Assembly: GCA_020744425.1 (NCBI GenBank)
Contig: JAGMUV010000003.1
Span: forward strand, 2,108,001 to 2,172,000
From: Dactylonectria macrodidyma
Lineage: Eukaryota > Ascomycota > Sordariomycetes > Hypocreales > Nectriaceae
Length of the DNA: 64,000 bases
Reading direction: 5' to 3'
Part shown: piece by piece, positions 1 to 11,253 of the stretch
How the letters are laid out: every line of letters starts with the position of its first letter
Numbering within the stretch: the first letter of the stretch is position 1
The notes under the pieces: generated by a model
The model's input: only the letters and a program-made list of their open reading frames with translations
Database searches by the model: none
Told to the model about the DNA's origin: nothing
Position numbers and translations under genes: made by a program

Positions 1-1884
1 TGTAGACTACGGATTTTCTGCAGAGGATGCCCAGCGGGCGTTGGTGGAGAGTGGTCAGGGTTACAATGCTCAAGCGGCAGTCAACTGGCTCCTGGATGAG
101 GCGCATCGCAAATCCAAAGAAAAGGCACAAGGTGGACAGGGAGGACCGGGAGGGCATGGAAGCCAAAGAGCACAAGGAGGAAGAAGCGCTGCCACCTCGA
201 GCCAGGCTCCCAGAAGCAACGACAGGTCACCAGCCAGGGCAGAGGCTGACTTGAGCAAGACGGCTGCTTCAGTGGGCAATAGTCTGTTCAAGACGGCAAA
301 CTCGCTCTGGAAGACCAGCCAAAAGAAGATGCAGCAGGCGGTTGCGGACTTCCAGCAGGATGGCGACCCGAGTCAACCCAAGTGGATGCGAGAGGCACAG
401 CAAGGGCGGTCGCAAGGGTCTTCCAGAGCCGCGCCTGATGTCACAGACGAAGCCCTCATGCTCGAGTCTGGCGGCCGGCCAGAGCCCAGACGGACTACCA
501 GCCGGCCTGCTCCCGAGCAAAAGTCCTCTTCGCAACCTGTCTCTAGGGGGCCATCGCCAGCGCATTCATCGGGTAGTCGAGCTAGTCCTGCCCCAAGATG
601 GCAGCAACAGGCCCCTCCTCCTACAGCTGCATTCGATTCCAGGTCGAGACTAAACCGGCTGGCAGCAGACGATGACAGCTTCTCTTCGTATAGTAGTCCT
701 AACAGGAGGAAGAAGGCGTCCTCTCCTGCACCAGCACCAGCTTTGAAGGTGGTTGAGCCCGAGCCCGACCTGCTCTTCAGCTCACAGCAACCCAAGCCCT
801 CCCAGTCTCTCCCCCAAAGACCAGCTCAACGGCAGGCCCAGCCAGCTCAACGACCGTCGCCGTCACCACCAGCTCCAAGGCCAGCTCCCCGCCCGGCTCG
901 ACAGATCCCTTCGATCAGCCCCGTTGCTCTCCAGACTTCGACGCAGCACCGACTTCAAGGCACTGCACATTTCAAGCGCGGCGATTATGCCTCGGCCCAC
1001 GCATCATACTCGTCCTCCCTGTCGGCTGTTCCTCCGACGCACCCACTGGTCATTGTTCTTCTCACTAACCGCGCCTTGACGGCCCTCAAAACTGGCGAGC
1101 CGAAGCAAGCTGTTGATGATGCAGACAACGCACTGAAGCTCATCGGACCCACGAATGGGCAGAACGAGGTCGTGGCAGTGAGGGGCGAGAATGGTCAGGA
1201 TGAGAGCCGAGACATGAAGGACCTATATGGAAAGGCATTGAGTCGGAAAGCAGAGGCCTTGGAGCAAATGGAGAAGTGGTCCGATGCCAGTGCTGTTTGG
1301 CAGATCTGTGTCGAGGGTGGTGTTGGTGGAGCGAACGCGATCAAGGGTCGACAGCGTTGCCAGAACGCCCTCGCCCCGAAGCCGAAGGCTCCCCCTAAAC
1401 CAGCCGCTGCTAGACCGCGACCCAAGCCTTCAGCAGTTGCCAGTCTTGGGCCTTCCAAGAGTTCTGAGGCTGTTACTCGACTGCGGGAGGCCAACAACGC
1501 CGCGGCAAAGGAGGACGACGAGAAGTTTGCACTCTCGGAGAAGGTCGATGCCAGGGTTGCGGCATGGCGCGATGGTAAGAGGGACAACATCCGGGCTTTG
1601 TTGGGTAGCATGGACAAAGTCCTCTGGGAGAACAGCGGGTGGAAGAATGTTGGCTTGCATGAGCTGGTCATGGCCAACAAGGTCAAGATTTCTTACATGA
1701 AAGCTATCGCGAAGACCCACCCCGACAAGGTAAGCATATGGACACACCTACTGAGAATGCGAACGCTAACGGTACCCTCTAGCTTCCTCAGGACGCAAAT
1801 ACTGAGATAAGGTTGATTGCCGGGCTGGTGTTTAGCACTTTGAACGAGAGCTGGGACAAGTTCAAGGCCGAGAATGGACTATGA
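1..1884 (+). CDS. SWA2: Swa2/auxilin-like J-domain cochaperone (5' partial)
   Basis: Auxilin-type cochaperone that would recruit Hsc70 to uncoat clathrin vesicles in the cytosol. The frame is open from base 2, so the start lies outside the window. The first visible residues (VDYGFSAEDAQRAL) are a UBA-like helix. A long Ser/Pro/Gln/Arg disordered linker follows, then a TPR-like block near visible residues 310-430 (motif FKRGDYASAHASYSSSL), a second linker, and a C-terminal J domain with the HPD tripeptide. The UBA-TPR-J order is that of yeast Swa2. One intron, 1730-1782 (gtaagc...ctctag), splits HPDK from LPQDANTEIRL; exon 2 (1783-1884) ends FKAENGL at a TGA. An unspliced reading would stop soon after and destroy the J domain, so the intron is well supported. 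Any clathrin-binding motifs would lie upstream of the window. Confidence 0.85.
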
Positions 1885-2133
1885 TGGAACGAAGCATATA
1901 TGTGGAGTTTGTAGAGCGTTGCTTAACTCTGGGGATAGAAGCGTGTCTTGGGCAAGGTGACGCAGAGATGTGAGGTGTTAAATAAGGATTCGGTGGCCAT
2001 GCTGTGCCACCAGTAAAGATTATGGTACGCTACGTAAATATGAAGAACAGATATGGACGCCATTACTCCAAGGCTCTTTGTCTTCCGCCAGCCAATGGCA
2101 GCCGTCTCGGATCCCGGGATTCCTCAGCGACAT

Positions 2134-2693
2134 CTACAAGCCCAACATCCTCCGTACACCATCGCGGACTCTGTTCTCGTACTCGGTGCGGCGTTCGCGC
2201 CACATCTTGGCGGCCTCGACATTGGCCGGACTCTCATCGTTGGGCTCGGCCAGCATGCTCATGACGGAGATGAGGATCTTCTCGACCGACTGGATGGGCG
2301 ACCAACGCTCTGAGGCGTGCTCATAGTGGTTTGGGTCGTCACCGGGAGGATGGAGGATGGAGATGCAGACGAGGCCACTAGGGTAGACTAGCAGAAGTGT
2401 TAGCAACAAGAGAGAGGATAAAGCATTGCAATATATCGAGACGAACCATTAGGGTGCCAGACGTCGGCGAGGAACTTCATGGATGGGGGGGCGAGCGGGT
2501 AGTCCTTGGGGAACTTGAGCTCGGCGGGGAAGACGCCGCCCTCGAACGGCGTGCCCTCGGGGCCCTGGATGAGGCACTCCCAGTGGAGGAGGTCGTCTTC
2601 CGATACGGGGCCGGCCGTGATGCCCTCGGGCGGGTTGTTGGTGAGGGCGCGATACTCTTGGAGGAGGCGGCGGTGGGCCGTCGACTGAGCCAT
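2134..2693 (-). CDS. UBC7: Ubiquitin-conjugating enzyme E2, Ubc7/UBE2G2 type
   Basis: E2 enzyme that works with ER-membrane E3 ligases to ubiquitinate misfolded proteins for ERAD. Two exons, 2447-2693 and 2134-2387, flank a 59 nt intron (gttcgt...ctgctag, phase 1) and give 166 residues, the usual Ubc7 length. The UBC fold runs through [14 protein letters not shown] and [17 protein letters not shown]; the predicted catalytic cysteine is Cys90. It is followed by the acidic loop [19 protein letters not shown], an insertion typical of the Ubc7/Cdc34 group that separates it from Ubc4/5 or Ubc13. The start [14 protein letters not shown] matches the family N-terminus without extension. There is no transmembrane segment, so membrane recruitment would need a Cue1-like partner. 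Confidence 0.93.
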
Positions 2694-3492
2694 GATGAGT
2701 TGAGGGGCAGACGTCTATAGTATAGAGGGCACGGCTTCTGGTGGTGGTGGTGGCCGCAAAAGCAAAAGAAGAAGAAGCACGGAGATACGCAAGAGGAGAG
2801 AGGTTTCGGGGATCGGCGATGCAGGTGAGTTTGGAGAATGCGACCGATCCACGGAGTCGGAGGTGTTGGCGGGCTGGGGAGAGAGTGGGGTCGGCCGGAT
2901 GATGCCCCGCGCTGCAATTCCGCCCTGAACGGTACACTATGACATGTGGAAGAGAGATAGTAAGTAGGTAGGGTAACAGCCATTTGTAAAAAAAATTATT
3001 TGATAACGGAGGTTTGAATGCCTTGGAGCTGGTGTTTGAAGCATTCCCATCTATTTGAAAGTACTTTTACTCAGTTTCTGTTCACCCTGCAACCTTGCAC
3101 TGCAGCGCTCATACAACGTGTGTCGGAGAATCAATGACTTGACATAGATCACGGCTTTGTTCCCCTGCTTTTGTGTGAGTATCCCTGGCCAGATCTAGTA
3201 ATTTATTACTAGTTGAGCTGGTTCCAATACAGTTGCGGACACTTATTGTCAACCGCTTTCACAAAAGGCTCCTCCCTCACATTGGAGATCAAGGCTCTGA
3301 GCAGTGAGCCGTGAGTGAACGGTATGTCAATGCGCCAAAGTGCAACCTGCAACTATCTCCGTGACCCATCATTAATCCTTCCTACACTAGTGTAGCATAA
3401 GTTTTCATTTCCAAAAACAAAGAAGAAGAAAATGAATGAAAGCCCTTATGTTTTGGATCATTCATCAATATGCAAAAAGGTCAAAAAACAAA
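2694..3492. other. Intergenic region upstream of UBC7
   Basis: About 0.8 kb between the UBC7 start codon and the tRNA. It should hold the UBC7 promoter and leader. The first 250 bases contain overlapping minus-strand frames rich in Pro, Ser and Arg that look like chance openings in GC-rich DNA. The rest is AT-richer and shows no gene I can support. Confidence 0.5.
3483..3488 (-). terminator. RNA polymerase III terminator of tRNA-Glu
   Basis: Six consecutive T residues on the sense strand, starting 5 nt after the end of the mature tRNA sequence. This is the standard signal for RNA polymerase III termination. Confidence 0.8.
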
Positions 3493-3579
3493 CTCCGATA
3501 CGGGGAATCGAACCCCGGTCGCCGCGGGTCCAGGTTTCAGGTGAAAACGCGGAATGATAGTCCACTACACCATATCGGA
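3493..3579 (-). tRNA. tRNA-Glu (anticodon UUC) with a 14-nt intron
   Basis: The minus strand folds as a cloverleaf. The acceptor arms TCCGATA and TATCGGA pair over 7 bp with discriminator G. The D arm carries the box A-like TGGTGTAGTGG. The anticodon stem CCGCG/CGCGG closes a loop TTTTCA...C with anticodon TTC. The T arm CGGGGTTCGATTCCCCG contains box B. Fourteen extra bases (CCTGAAACCTGGAC) sit between positions 37 and 38, the normal place for a eukaryotic nuclear tRNA intron; removing them leaves 73 nt. The anticodon reads GAA/GAG Glu codons, and the acceptor and D-arm sequences match eukaryotic tRNA-Glu. A T6 terminator follows. Confidence 0.93.
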
Positions 3580-3972
3580 TATTCCGATACATATCGTTGG
3601 AGTGACTAAGCTAGTCAGTCGGTTGGCAATGGTGCTTGCAAGCTGGTTTATAAAACCAGTCGTCTCTAGCTTGACTAGAAATACGGCCCCTCACATTTCA
3701 CCTCGCATCGTCTGCTCTTGTCTTAGAATCTATGAACAGGGACAATTGCCTTACGGAATGACTTAAGAAAAAAATGACGCTACAAATTGATGTTCTCATT
3801 TCCTTTCAACTTATTTGCATCCCCCATCCATTTCTCACTCTCACCAGACGCAAACACGAAGTGTACGGAGCGGATACTTCATGCTGCTTGCACGTTCAAC
3901 GCCATGATATTAATTTTTCATTTTGCCATTCCATGCAACGCGATGCCGCCTTTCCATAGTTCTAATTCCTGT
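3580..3972. other. Intergenic region between the tRNA and a mitochondrial-protein gene
   Basis: 393 bp upstream of the tRNA and downstream of the next minus-strand gene (its 3' UTR side). Bases 3583-3589 repeat the tRNA acceptor-end sequence TCCGATA. I see no other feature. Confidence 0.5.
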
Positions 3973-5190
3973 CTAAGAGGCCTCTTTCTTCGCCTTGTTG
4001 ACAATCTCATCTGCCTTTTGTGATTTCTTCTCAAGCACCTGCTTTAGCTCCTCCACGGTCTCCTTGAAGAGCTTCTCGCCCTCCTCCTTGTGCTTTTCCG
4101 CAACCTCGCTCAATTGCTGTAGCTTTTCCAGAATGGAATCGCTTTGGGGGATCATCTTCATGTACTTGTCGACATCAACCCAGCCGCTGTCGGAAGCCTT
4201 GGACTTGACCTGCTCGGTAGCCTTCTTCACGTAACTCTCCAAGTCACCCAAGTCGCCAGATTGGGCGGCTGACTTGACCTTCTCGAAGACCTCCTTCGCG
4301 TTCCCTTGCTTCAGCGCATCGGCATTCTTCTCCACGAGTTCCTTGACCTTGGGGTTCTTGTCGAGAAGAGGCTTGGCTTCCTCGAGACCCTTCTTCCAGG
4401 CCTCGTCACCAAGCTTCTTGATCTGCTCCACCTTCTCCTCAATCAACTTTCGTGCCTTTTCCAGGCTTGATGCACCGAATCCACCTGCAAAGATGTCCTT
4501 GACCTGGCTCCATGTGTCTTCAACTTGCTTCTTGGCCTCGGGGCCATACTGATCCCCAAGTTGTTTCAATTGGTCGACATTTCCACCAAGCTTCTCCTTT
4601 ACCTGGGGGTGGTTGTCGAGAATGTCGGAGAGGGCATCCCCGGCAAGACTAGCAATCTTCTTGGATAGCTCAGCAAGTGCGTCGTAGGCCCGCGTGGCCG
4701 TTTCTATGCTGAGGCCGGACTTGGAAATATCCTGGAACTTCTTGTACGCTTCGTTGACGAGTTTATCTGCTTCGTCACGATGGTTCTCTCGGACTGTGTC
4801 CCAGTCCTTGAATGCGGTATCGACGTAGGCACGGCCACCGGGAATCCATCCCACGTAAGAGTAGGCAAACTCCTTGATGTAGTTCACGGCTTCGTCGGGG
4901 GAAGGGGTGTTCGCTTGGAGCTTTTTGGCTGCCGCCTGGTATGTCTTTTCGGCTTCCTTGGCGGCCTTGTTCAGTTTCGACGCTGTCTGCCCAGCGGGAG
5001 TAAAGGAGTAAGCGCCATAGAAGAGTGCTGCGCCAGCAACTCCCCCGGCTAGACCGGTAGCGAAATGAGAGCCGCTATTGGCAGTGTTGGGGGCTGCCGT
5101 CGACTGAAATCGGAGTTGGCGTCGAGGAGCACGCAGGGAGCGTGTAGCCCTAGGGAGGGACGATCTGACAACGGGTCTAGAAATCATCAT
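3973..5190 (-). CDS. Mitochondrial membrane-anchored coiled-coil protein, function unknown
   Basis: A single exon encodes 405 residues. The first 35 are rich in Arg, Ser and Ala with no acidic residue before position 35 (RSLRAPRRQLRFQST), a typical mitochondrial presequence. A Gly/Ala-rich hydrophobic stretch at about residues 43-65 (FATGLAGGVAGAALFYGAYS) could span the inner membrane. From about residue 70 to the end the chain is almost entirely charged amphipathic helix rich in Lys, Glu and Ala, with recurrent VKELVEK-type heptads, ending KAKKEAS. I do not recognise a named family. Apolipoprotein-like helical repeats and fungal MICOS-type coiled coils look similar in composition only. Location in mitochondria with a soluble helical domain is inference. 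Confidence 0.8.
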   Translation of the reverse strand: MMISRPVVRSSLPRATRSLRAPRRQLRFQSTAAPNTANSGSHFATGLAGGVAGAALFYGAYSFTPAGQTASKLNKAAKEAEKTYQAAAKKLQANTPSPDEAVNYIKEFAYSYVGWIPGGRAYVDTAFKDWDTVRENHRDEADKLVNEAYKKFQDISKSGLSIETATRAYDALAELSKKIASLAGDALSDILDNHPQVKEKLGGNVDQLKQLGDQYGPEAKKQVEDTWSQVKDIFAGGFGASSLEKARKLIEEKVEQIKKLGDEAWKKGLEEAKPLLDKNPKVKELVEKNADALKQGNAKEVFEKVKSAAQSGDLGDLESYVKKATEQVKSKASDSGWVDVDKYMKMIPQSDSILEKLQQLSEVAEKHKEEGEKLFKETVEELKQVLEKKSQKADEIVNKAKKEAS

Positions 5191-6526
5191 GTTGATTGAG
5201 AGACAATGTGAGGGTAATTGCTAATACAATTGAGGTCTGTATTCTTCGTGTGTGAATGAGAAGAAGAGGGACTTGGGTGGGATCAGGTTGATATGTTCCA
5301 GCAGTCGCACAGCTTTAGCACACAGTCCTCCCATTTAAAGCTTGAGCTCACTGCATCTATGACGGCATGTCACGATGACGACTGGACGCTTCCAGTCGAG
5401 ATCACAAGTAAGGGCGTCGAGTGGTGACGTCAAGGCCGGAAATGTGGAGAAGCGGGAGCATGTTTGTCGTGGGACAGCGCCAGCCACAGCCGAGTAATTG
5501 ACTCTCAATTGAGAAAGATTAAGTCGCCAAGTTCTCAAGATGAATTCCATTGACGCTCATATGGCGTTCTGTCTACGTCACTATTGAATTAGCTTGCTAA
5601 GGGAGCTCTAGTGGGTTGTTAGGCCCAGGGGCTGGGATGTCTTGCAGGCTTGTGACAGTTCCTAGTTGCGGGGAAACTCCAATCAAGAGGTCATGGACAA
5701 TTTGTACCTACTTGGCCGGTTTAATCTGAGGTACTGCTAGGGAATCGCAAGGTTTTCCATTTATTCTATCATGTCTCCTCTATGGGATCTTGCTGTAAGA
5801 CCCTTGAAATAATTAATAATCCTCGGCTTCGTGGTTACCCTAGAGAGGAATGAGCAGTCGGTCGGGATGGGGGCAGAGTAAAGCATCATGTTCTGTAGGC
5901 CAATTTTGAAACCAATTTTCGTCAAGGGTTCTGATTTCTTGTCTACTAATCCGTCCTTTGATGTGTTCTTTTCAAATGCTGGTATTTTCTCCAAGTTAGA
6001 CAGGCCATCACCCTTCCTTCCTGCAAAGTGTTCCTGGCGCCCTGAGCTAACACCATGGAAGCGATCCAAACACATCGATCAGGCGCCAGTTACAGAGACC
6101 AATGTCGCCGACTGGCTTGTGGGCGGGTCGGCCCGAAGGGAAATTTGATCATAGCGTATCGCTCTTGTCTCGCAATTCGGAATGGAGCATTGAGATGAAG
6201 ACCTGGGTAGGCATCATGGATGTTCGGACTCGCAGATATGTTTACGCACATAGCTTGAGTTATTAGCCGACCTATTTCTTATATTGTTGATATAAACTTG
6301 TGACATGGATTTCATGGCCTTTTGAAAAAACGACTGACACGACGCAGCTAAACTGACAAAGCCTATGAGTGTGCCATGCCATAACTAATCGTGTGTTAGC
6401 TGTTTGCATATGCGCATTTCCAGCGTCTCCGCTTCTGAAACGATTAAAACGGAATGCTGTTAATATATCGCTGCAGATGTGATAAAAAAAACATGCTCCC
6501 GCTATGAAGCAATTTCTTGTCTGAGT
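5191..6526. other. Intergenic region, no supported gene
   Basis: 1.3 kb between two minus-strand genes. It holds the promoter side of the mitochondrial coiled-coil gene and the 3' side of the transporter. Short opposing frames at about 5760-6150 overlap each other on both strands, lack splice context and match nothing I know. I call none of them. Confidence 0.5.
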
Positions 6527-8132
6527 TCACACCTTTGCCAAGTTGAAGGTGCCGAGTCCCATCTTTCGTGTCCTGACCACCCTTGCCGCAGTAATAAAGA
6601 CAGTTGCCAGCAGCATAGAAGTACCAGCGAAGACTTGTGCACCAACGTATGTCCCGCTTTGGGAGCTGATGATTGCTCCAGCGATGGGGGAGCCCGTCAA
6701 CGCGGCAAAGCTCACGATGGTAAAGACCATGCCCATCCGAGTCCCCTGCTTCTGTGGGTCTGTTATGAGACTCGTCAGGCCGGCAGGGAATATGCTTTGT
6801 ACGCCGCCGACGGCCATGCCGTAGAAACAAGCCCATACATACAGGCCTGGTACGGCATCTACGGCTACCCAGCAGAACATGATCAGTCCCGCCACCAGCG
6901 TGCAGATCATGTATACGTTGACGGGACCAATTTTGTCGCCGAAATATGCCGGAATAATTCGACCAGGTCCACCAACGCCGTTGAGAACTAGGAGGAGATC
7001 CAGCGAGGAGGAGTAGGATATGCCAAGGATATCGCGGGAAAATGCAGCGAGATAGTGGAAGGCAAAGTATGCGGACAAAAATGCCTGGCATCTCAGTTAG
7101 CGCGAGGAATAGAAAAATTAGACGTATTCATTTCTCACCAGATACGCTCCAATAGCGTAGAAGGTATATTCCAACTCTTTGAAGGCCGCCCACTCCACCA
7201 ACGGCCCTGAGCTGCGGGGAGGGATCCGGGACTTCATGAAAAAGCCGGCAAATACGAACGTCACTAGCTGGACCAAGACGATAGCCCGGATGGTCCAGGC
7301 AAATCCGATTCGAGGAAGCAATTGTCGGACCATGCTGGGGAAAACCAACCCGCCAACAGTGCTTCCAGCTGCGGTGAGACCGAACGCAAGCGATCTCCGC
7401 TTCGCAAAGTAAGTCGCAGTGACGGCCATGCAGGGACAGAAGAGTAAGCCGTTTCCGAGGCCCACACAGATGCCCTGGGCAAGGAAGAACTGCCAGTAGG
7501 TGGAGCAGAATGAGGTCGCAAGCATGCCCAGGGTGGCGAGCGTGATGCCGACGATGTACATGGGACGGAAGAAACCAGCATCCGTCAGACGGCCAGAGAA
7601 GGTGCCGATGAAGAAGAGGAGAAACACCTCAAAGGATCCAATCCAGGAGATATCTTCAGGCGGGCGCTGCAACATGTCCTGGTAGTATGGTTGGAAAACA
7701 CCGAAAGAGTTGACGACACCCCTGGGTCATGTTAGCCCTGAGGCTCTCTCAAACGCCGTTGCGGGGAGACGTACCAAGTATCCATCGTCACTAAGAACGT
7801 ACTAAACACTATAATAATTTTTCAGCTACTGTATTGTATTTCACACACGGAGACGAATACTCACCGACCATCCAAGCTATGAATCCTCCATCAGGGGGCG
7901 GTTCAACGACTCCACTTCTTCGGGAACGCAATCGACTTAGAACTGTAGCAAAGGTGCTTGTCCTTTCCAGGTCCTGACCCTGTAGATTTGAAGGCCCTCC
8001 ATCCTCAACACTGGGATCTGGCGAAGGCGGTGGCTGATCTGTTACGTCTTGTCGCTTCTCGAGGTCGGGCTGGTTCATGTTTGAACCCCCACTTGAATTG
8101 TGGGGAGTTTGAGATGAGGATGTAATTGACAT
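6527..8132 (-). CDS. MFS transporter, monocarboxylate-permease type
   Basis: Major facilitator related to fungal monocarboxylate transporter-like (MCT/SLC16-type) permeases. Four exons: 7865-8132, 7775-7808 (34 nt), 7139-7721 and 6527-7084, with GT-AG introns. They sum to 1443 nt, or 480 residues. The first 85 residues are a Ser/Pro/Gln-rich cytosolic tail. It leads into PPPDGGFIAWMVVFSTFLV, and DGG before the first membrane helix is a hallmark of this family. The 34-nt exon completes that helix and joins to GVVNSFGVFQPYYQ. About 12 hydrophobic segments follow, with a central loop near FFMKSRIPPRSSGP. The substrate cannot be read from sequence; fungal members include unassigned and riboflavin- or acid-linked carriers. 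A second MFS gene lies upstream in the same orientation but from a different family. Confidence 0.88.
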
Positions 8133-9218
8133 GATGAGTTTGCAACAACGAAGCAGAGCACGGTGGTCAATGTCTAAACCTGACTCAAACCATAGGAAAC
8201 CTTTAACAGTACTACATATACTAGTTACGTGACAAGTTCAGGCAGCCAGGAATGTTGGTGTAGGAAGAACGATTAATAATTCACCAAACCCCCAATGCCC
8301 CCGAAGTTTTCCTCGAGGACGACACCGCTTATTAATATCATGAACTTGAGCCGGCCCGCCAGCTACTTTGGGCAAATCGTGGGGAAGCGAAATAAACATT
8401 AAGTAATTGTTTGATCGAAATGAGACGAGTCGTAATTGCATGTAACCCGGAAGATTGCGTCCATCAATTGAGTCCATCAACTGAATTCAAGGCGAGAGTC
8501 AAGGGCAAGTTTGGGGGAGGAGTCGTCAGTGCGTCACCAAGGCGGTTGAATTTGGGGGAGGACCTTTGGCACAATATCCGACCAATCAAGAAGAAGACAC
8601 TGACACCCACATTATGCCCTCCCCTACACCGAATGACTCATGTATAAGCTTACCCTAGACCTCATGCCTTCTTAAAAATGAGGACAATCAAGTGAAGACG
8701 AAGCAAAGAAAGATGTGAGAATGAGTTTCTCAAAGTCCTTATGCAGTCATCATTCGAAAGGATCTTTTGGATTTGACTCATAATTTACTTGAAGGACATG
8801 GGGTGCTTGCAAATACTTGATTTGAAGTTGACGCCCTATACTTGTTCTTCCTGTTGTTTCCCATGTTGATGCACTCGAGCGGGTGTTAAGATAATGAAAG
8901 AACGTACTGCTGATGAAACTGTGACAATATCGAAAATTGAAGACTTGGAATACTGCTGTGGAATTTTAGCCATGGTTGTTGAGCCAAATCTTGCCGATAA
9001 AACAGAATGAGTTAAGTAAAAGTAGCTTCGTACGACTTTAGTATCCTAATTATTTTATCCCTTTTGCATGTTCTGCATTGTGTATTGACAGCTTTGTCTG
9101 AATCCGCGAGTCGACTCAATCGCTATGCTAAGATTTGGATTGATGAGGTGATCAAACATCTCAGTCGGTATCGTATACATGTCTGATATCGTAGAACGCT
9201 CATGATGGCCGACCGTGC
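8133..9218. other. Intergenic region between the two transporter genes
   Basis: About 1.1 kb, AT-rich in its right half. It would hold the promoter of the monocarboxylate-type gene and the terminator of the Dal5-type gene. No frame here has recognisable protein content. Confidence 0.5.
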
Positions 9219-11253
9219 TCAAGGGAAGTACTTGAGACCTGTCCGTGTAAACTTGCGACCATTCAAGATGAAGTACTGCAAGTTGGCCAGAACAGAGCAA
9301 ACCACTCCCAGAGTGACGAGTCCCAAGATGACACTCCAGCCGACGGGGTAAAGAGGTCCATCTTTCGCCTGGAAGATTTGGCTGCCGACGATTGCGCCCG
9401 TGTTGGCAGACATGATTTGAATCGCCAGCGTGATAGATCGCTCTCCAGGCGTTCCGGAGTTCAAAGCCATCCACGATCCATTGACGGGATCTACATGTTG
9501 AGTTAGCTTCAGCTCTCTAGATATTGGGATTGTGGCCGCATCACTTACGCCAATTTTGGGCAAAGGAAAGCGCACAGATCAACACCGCAAGCCTTTGCTT
9601 TCCATTGCTGGAGTTTATAAGAAGCCGATTTCCGAGCTGTTCATGCATCAGTATGGAAGTCACAAATGAGTTCATTGAAAAGGCGTTCATACCGTACAAC
9701 ACCAGTAAATCACCAGGCCAAGTGTTACCATGGGCCCTCGAAGGCGGATCTTGTCACTGCACAGATACCCAAGTTAGCACAATATTCGGCACATAAGCGT
9801 TGGATAGACTCACGCGATGGTTCCCCAAGCAATATTGACGACCATGAGAATCCAATATCCAATAGAAACAAGGGCGTTGGACTTTAATCTTTCGTATCCA
9901 AAAGATGCGACAAGAGTCGGTGCGTACGAGCCCATTGTTCCAGCAGGTGCAATGCAGGCAATGGTGAGAATGACGTGGGGGAGGAGTTTCCAATTGGTAA
10001 ACTGAAGCGAGTTAGAGGGTTTCCATGACTTTGAAAGGCATACGTGAGATATGTACGTACCACGTTCTTCATCTCCTGTCGACTAATGTGGACCTTGACG
10101 TTGACTTTTGATGGATCGTTGGCCAAGATCCGCTTCGTCAGGATCTTTGCTTCCCTGTCGTTGAAGAGACGTAATCCTAGAAGCGACACCGGGTTGGCAG
10201 TGCTCTGTGGGAAGAGCGAAAGGAACAGGATGCCGACAACGACTGTAAACATGCCCTCGATGAGGAACATCCACTGCCAGCCGGTAAGACCTGCAACACC
10301 TCTCATGTGCAGGCTAAGTTCCAATGTCAATTACGTGCCACAGAAAAAGGGTATTGAAAGAGTGTCAGAACATACATGGCGTATGCAAGCAGACCAGCGC
10401 ATCCAGACGCTGTCTGGTTACCGATGAAGTACCACGAAAATCTCTTGCTCGTCTCCTCGTTCTTGTACCAGCGGGTGATGGTGTAGAAACCAGCAGGAAT
10501 AAAGCCAGCTTCAAAGAGACTGCAGTTTGTTAAAAATCGCCGTCGTGAGAAGTGGACTGAGACCAATAACTGTTACTCACCCTAGGAGAAGTCGGGTTAC
10601 GAGGAAGGAGGCTAGGCCTTTCTGAAATGCCTGAAATGTCGCAATGAGGCCCCTGATTAAATAGTGAGACTTTGGACATAAACGCATTGTAGCAGAACTG
10701 ACCATGCCACAATCTGGCCTCCAATCCAAAGCGAAGGACCCAGTCGGTATAGAACGATGTTGCTAGGGATCTAAGTCGGGATTAGTCTGGGTTGACGACA
10801 AGGATATCGAGACTGTGGCCATACTTCTAGCAGGACAATTCCCAGGGAGAGGAGTTGCTGTCCGACATTGAACTGGTTCTGGGTAATACCGACGTCTGCA
10901 AAAAAGTTATCTGTAAGTGCATTGCCACTGGGCAGGAGACTGTTAGCACAGCGACGGCCGGAGGCAAAGGACAGGGGAAGAAATTTACATGTTTCCGCGG
11001 TCGAGCTGCAGGGCGAAGAAGCCGAGGATCAAGAGCGGCATAATAGTCCGGTCGAGCCTGAGATGAAGGCAATAAATGTCAGCAGGCGCACTAACACTAC
11101 GTGGATGGTAGTAGGAGGCATGGTCACTTACTTGCGAACCAACTTCTTCTCCTCCTCGGGCGTCCAGTCGACGTCAATGTTGTCGACATCGCTGAGGCTC
11201 CCGCCGTTCGGGCTGTCGCTCACAGCGTTGACTTCGTCGAAATGTTTCTCCAT
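9219..11253 (-). CDS. MFS transporter, Dal5/allantoate-permease (anion:cation symporter) type
   Basis: Member of the fungal ACS family that includes Dal5 (allantoate), Tna1 (nicotinate) and Fen2 (pantothenate). I reconstruct eleven exons: 11132-11253, 10989-11057, 10825-10927, 10703-10770, 10581-10652, 10376-10519, 10061-10313, 9814-10001, 9693-9756, 9549-9636 and 9219-9490. They sum to 1443 nt (480 residues) and every junction keeps frame. Family signatures are LDRTIMPLLILGFFALQLDR, GNIGNA, LLGLFEAGFIPAGFYTITRW and GWQWMFLIEG. The C-terminus ends in TGLKYFP. The start MEKHFDEVNAV gives the usual short acidic N-tail (EEEKKLVRKLDR). An in-frame ATG 45 codons upstream (11388) would add a Ser-rich extension and cannot be excluded. 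The substrate is undetermined. The intron density is high for this gene size. Confidence 0.88.

Noticed and set aside
2449..2983. Minus-strand frames of 162-168 codons over UBC7 exon 1 and its leader
   Set aside because: Shifted frames of the UBC7 exon with Pro/Arg-rich nonsense; the true frame gives the UBC fold.
5761..6148. Opposing 86-104 codon frames
   Set aside because: Both strands open over the same bases, no domain, no splice context.
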